A stretch of 6,767 nt of DNA from Bacteroidota bacterium. GTDB taxonomy: Bacteria > Bacteroidota > Bacteroidia > Bacteroidales > SZUA-534. Of the stretch, positions 6,318 through 6,767 are shown in pieces (positions within the stretch are counted from its first letter, which is position 1; every line of letters starts with the position of its first letter). A program made the position numbers and the translations under genes. The DNA is taken from assembly GCA_020047835.1 (NCBI GenBank), contig JAIFNJ010000025.1, positions 1 through 6,767 on the forward strand, given 5' to 3'. A model generated the notes under the pieces. That model was not told where the DNA came from. It saw only the letters and a program-made list of their open reading frames with translations, and did not search any database.

Positions 6318-6767
6318 GTTGTCAAAGTCATTTTATGAGTCATTTTTGTGAATAGTTCATAAAAAATGAATAGCTATTTTTCTTAGCTGCTGAATGAAAC
6401 TTTTTATTGTGAAATCTACTTTTTGTGTGGTTGTGTCCAATTTAGATAGCATGGAAGGACAATTCAATAGCATCGATTTTTGATGTTGGATATATTTGAT
6501 AATATAATGTTTTTTTGAAAAGCTGACTTTTGTTACAAAATTATTTTCAAAAATATATTGAATTCATTAAACGATATAAGCGATTCGTAAAACTAAAGGG
6601 TCATTTCCTAAAAACTTAAAATAGAACGTTGTGCAGAATTTTTTTTATTATAAAACTTAGCTTAAATTTGAAATAAAGACTTGTGAATCTTAAAAACAAA
6701 TTTAATCTATTTCTGTTAATAGAATTAAGCCATAAAACCAAAAACATTAAATTTTATACTAATAGTT
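6315..6767. other. AT-rich intergenic region without a supportable gene
   Basis: About 450 bases with stop codons in all frames, no tRNA or rRNA pattern, and no convincing coding sequence. The longest readings I traced were 29 codons (+, 6394-6483) and 43 codons (-, 6747-6616), neither with supporting features. Visible elements are direct repeats GTCATTTT at 6327-6334 and 6339-6346, the palindrome AATAGCTATT at 6369-6378, nested inverted repeats at 6512-6553, and TAnnTTTG boxes on the + strand at 6491-6498 and 6663-6670. The boxes lack a good -33 partner. The region probably holds upstream sequences of a gene beyond the right edge. Confidence 0.6.

Noticed and set aside
6263..6343. 27-residue N-terminal extension of the DUF4837 lipoprotein from an ATG at 6343
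   Set aside because: The lipoprotein signal peptide begins at the ATG at 6262, and the -33/-7 promoter boxes lie inside the extension.
6394..6483. 29-codon + strand open frame beginning MKLFIVKS
   Set aside because: Too short, no promoter or ribosome-binding support, and expected by chance in such DNA.
6491..6670. TAnnTTTG boxes on the + strand at 6491-6498 and 6663-6670 as promoters
   Set aside because: Neither has a TTTG at the right distance upstream, and no gene start follows inside the window.
6616..6747. 43-codon minus-strand open frame rich in Leu, Phe, Ile, Lys and Asn
   Set aside because: Residue content is what random AT-rich sequence gives; there is no start-site support or family match.

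Overview
The window looks like a chromosomal segment of a Bacteroidota (Bacteroidetes) organism. Three things point there: a C-terminal sorting domain of the type IX secretion system (T9SS) on a very large modular protein, a lipoprotein of the DUF4837 type that I know only from this phylum, and promoter-like sequences of the Bacteroidota form TTTG-N19..23-TAnnTTTG instead of a sigma70 -35/-10 pair. Start codons lack Shine-Dalgarno sequences, as is usual in the phylum. The DNA is AT-rich, most strongly after 6263.

Region 1 (1-4447, + strand) is the 3' part of one huge gene for a secreted, cell-surface or extracellular protein. Its frame is open to the left edge, so the true start lies outside the window. 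The 1481 visible residues form a chain of beta-sandwich and OB-fold-like modules. The order is: Ig-like + OB-fold, four cadherin-like/DUF5018-like repeats in the order A-B-B-A, a lamin-tail-like domain, a Big_5-type Ig domain, a second copy of the Ig-like + OB-fold unit, another cadherin-like domain, a small carboxypeptidase-regulatory/Cna-B-like domain, and the T9SS sorting domain. No catalytic domain is visible. A strong intrinsic terminator (4469-4500) closes this unit.

Region 2 (4516-5144, + strand) is rdgB, the house-cleaning dITP/XTP pyrophosphatase. All family motifs are present, and it has its own probable promoter just after the terminator.

Region 3 (5145-5257) is a short convergent spacer with no convincing terminator. 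It is followed by a minus-strand gene (5258-6262) for a DUF4837-family lipoprotein. That gene has a well-formed promoter candidate (6280-6314) overlapped by an 8-bp inverted repeat.

Region 4 (6263-6767) is about 500 bases of very AT-rich DNA without a supportable gene. It holds the lipoprotein promoter, several short inverted and direct repeats, and two isolated TAnnTTTG boxes.

The three genes do not form an operon: each appears to be a separate transcription unit, and nothing ties them into a common pathway. I see no evidence of a defence system, CRISPR array, mobile element or RNA gene. The main point of interest is the architecture of the giant secreted protein and what its missing N-terminal part may be.
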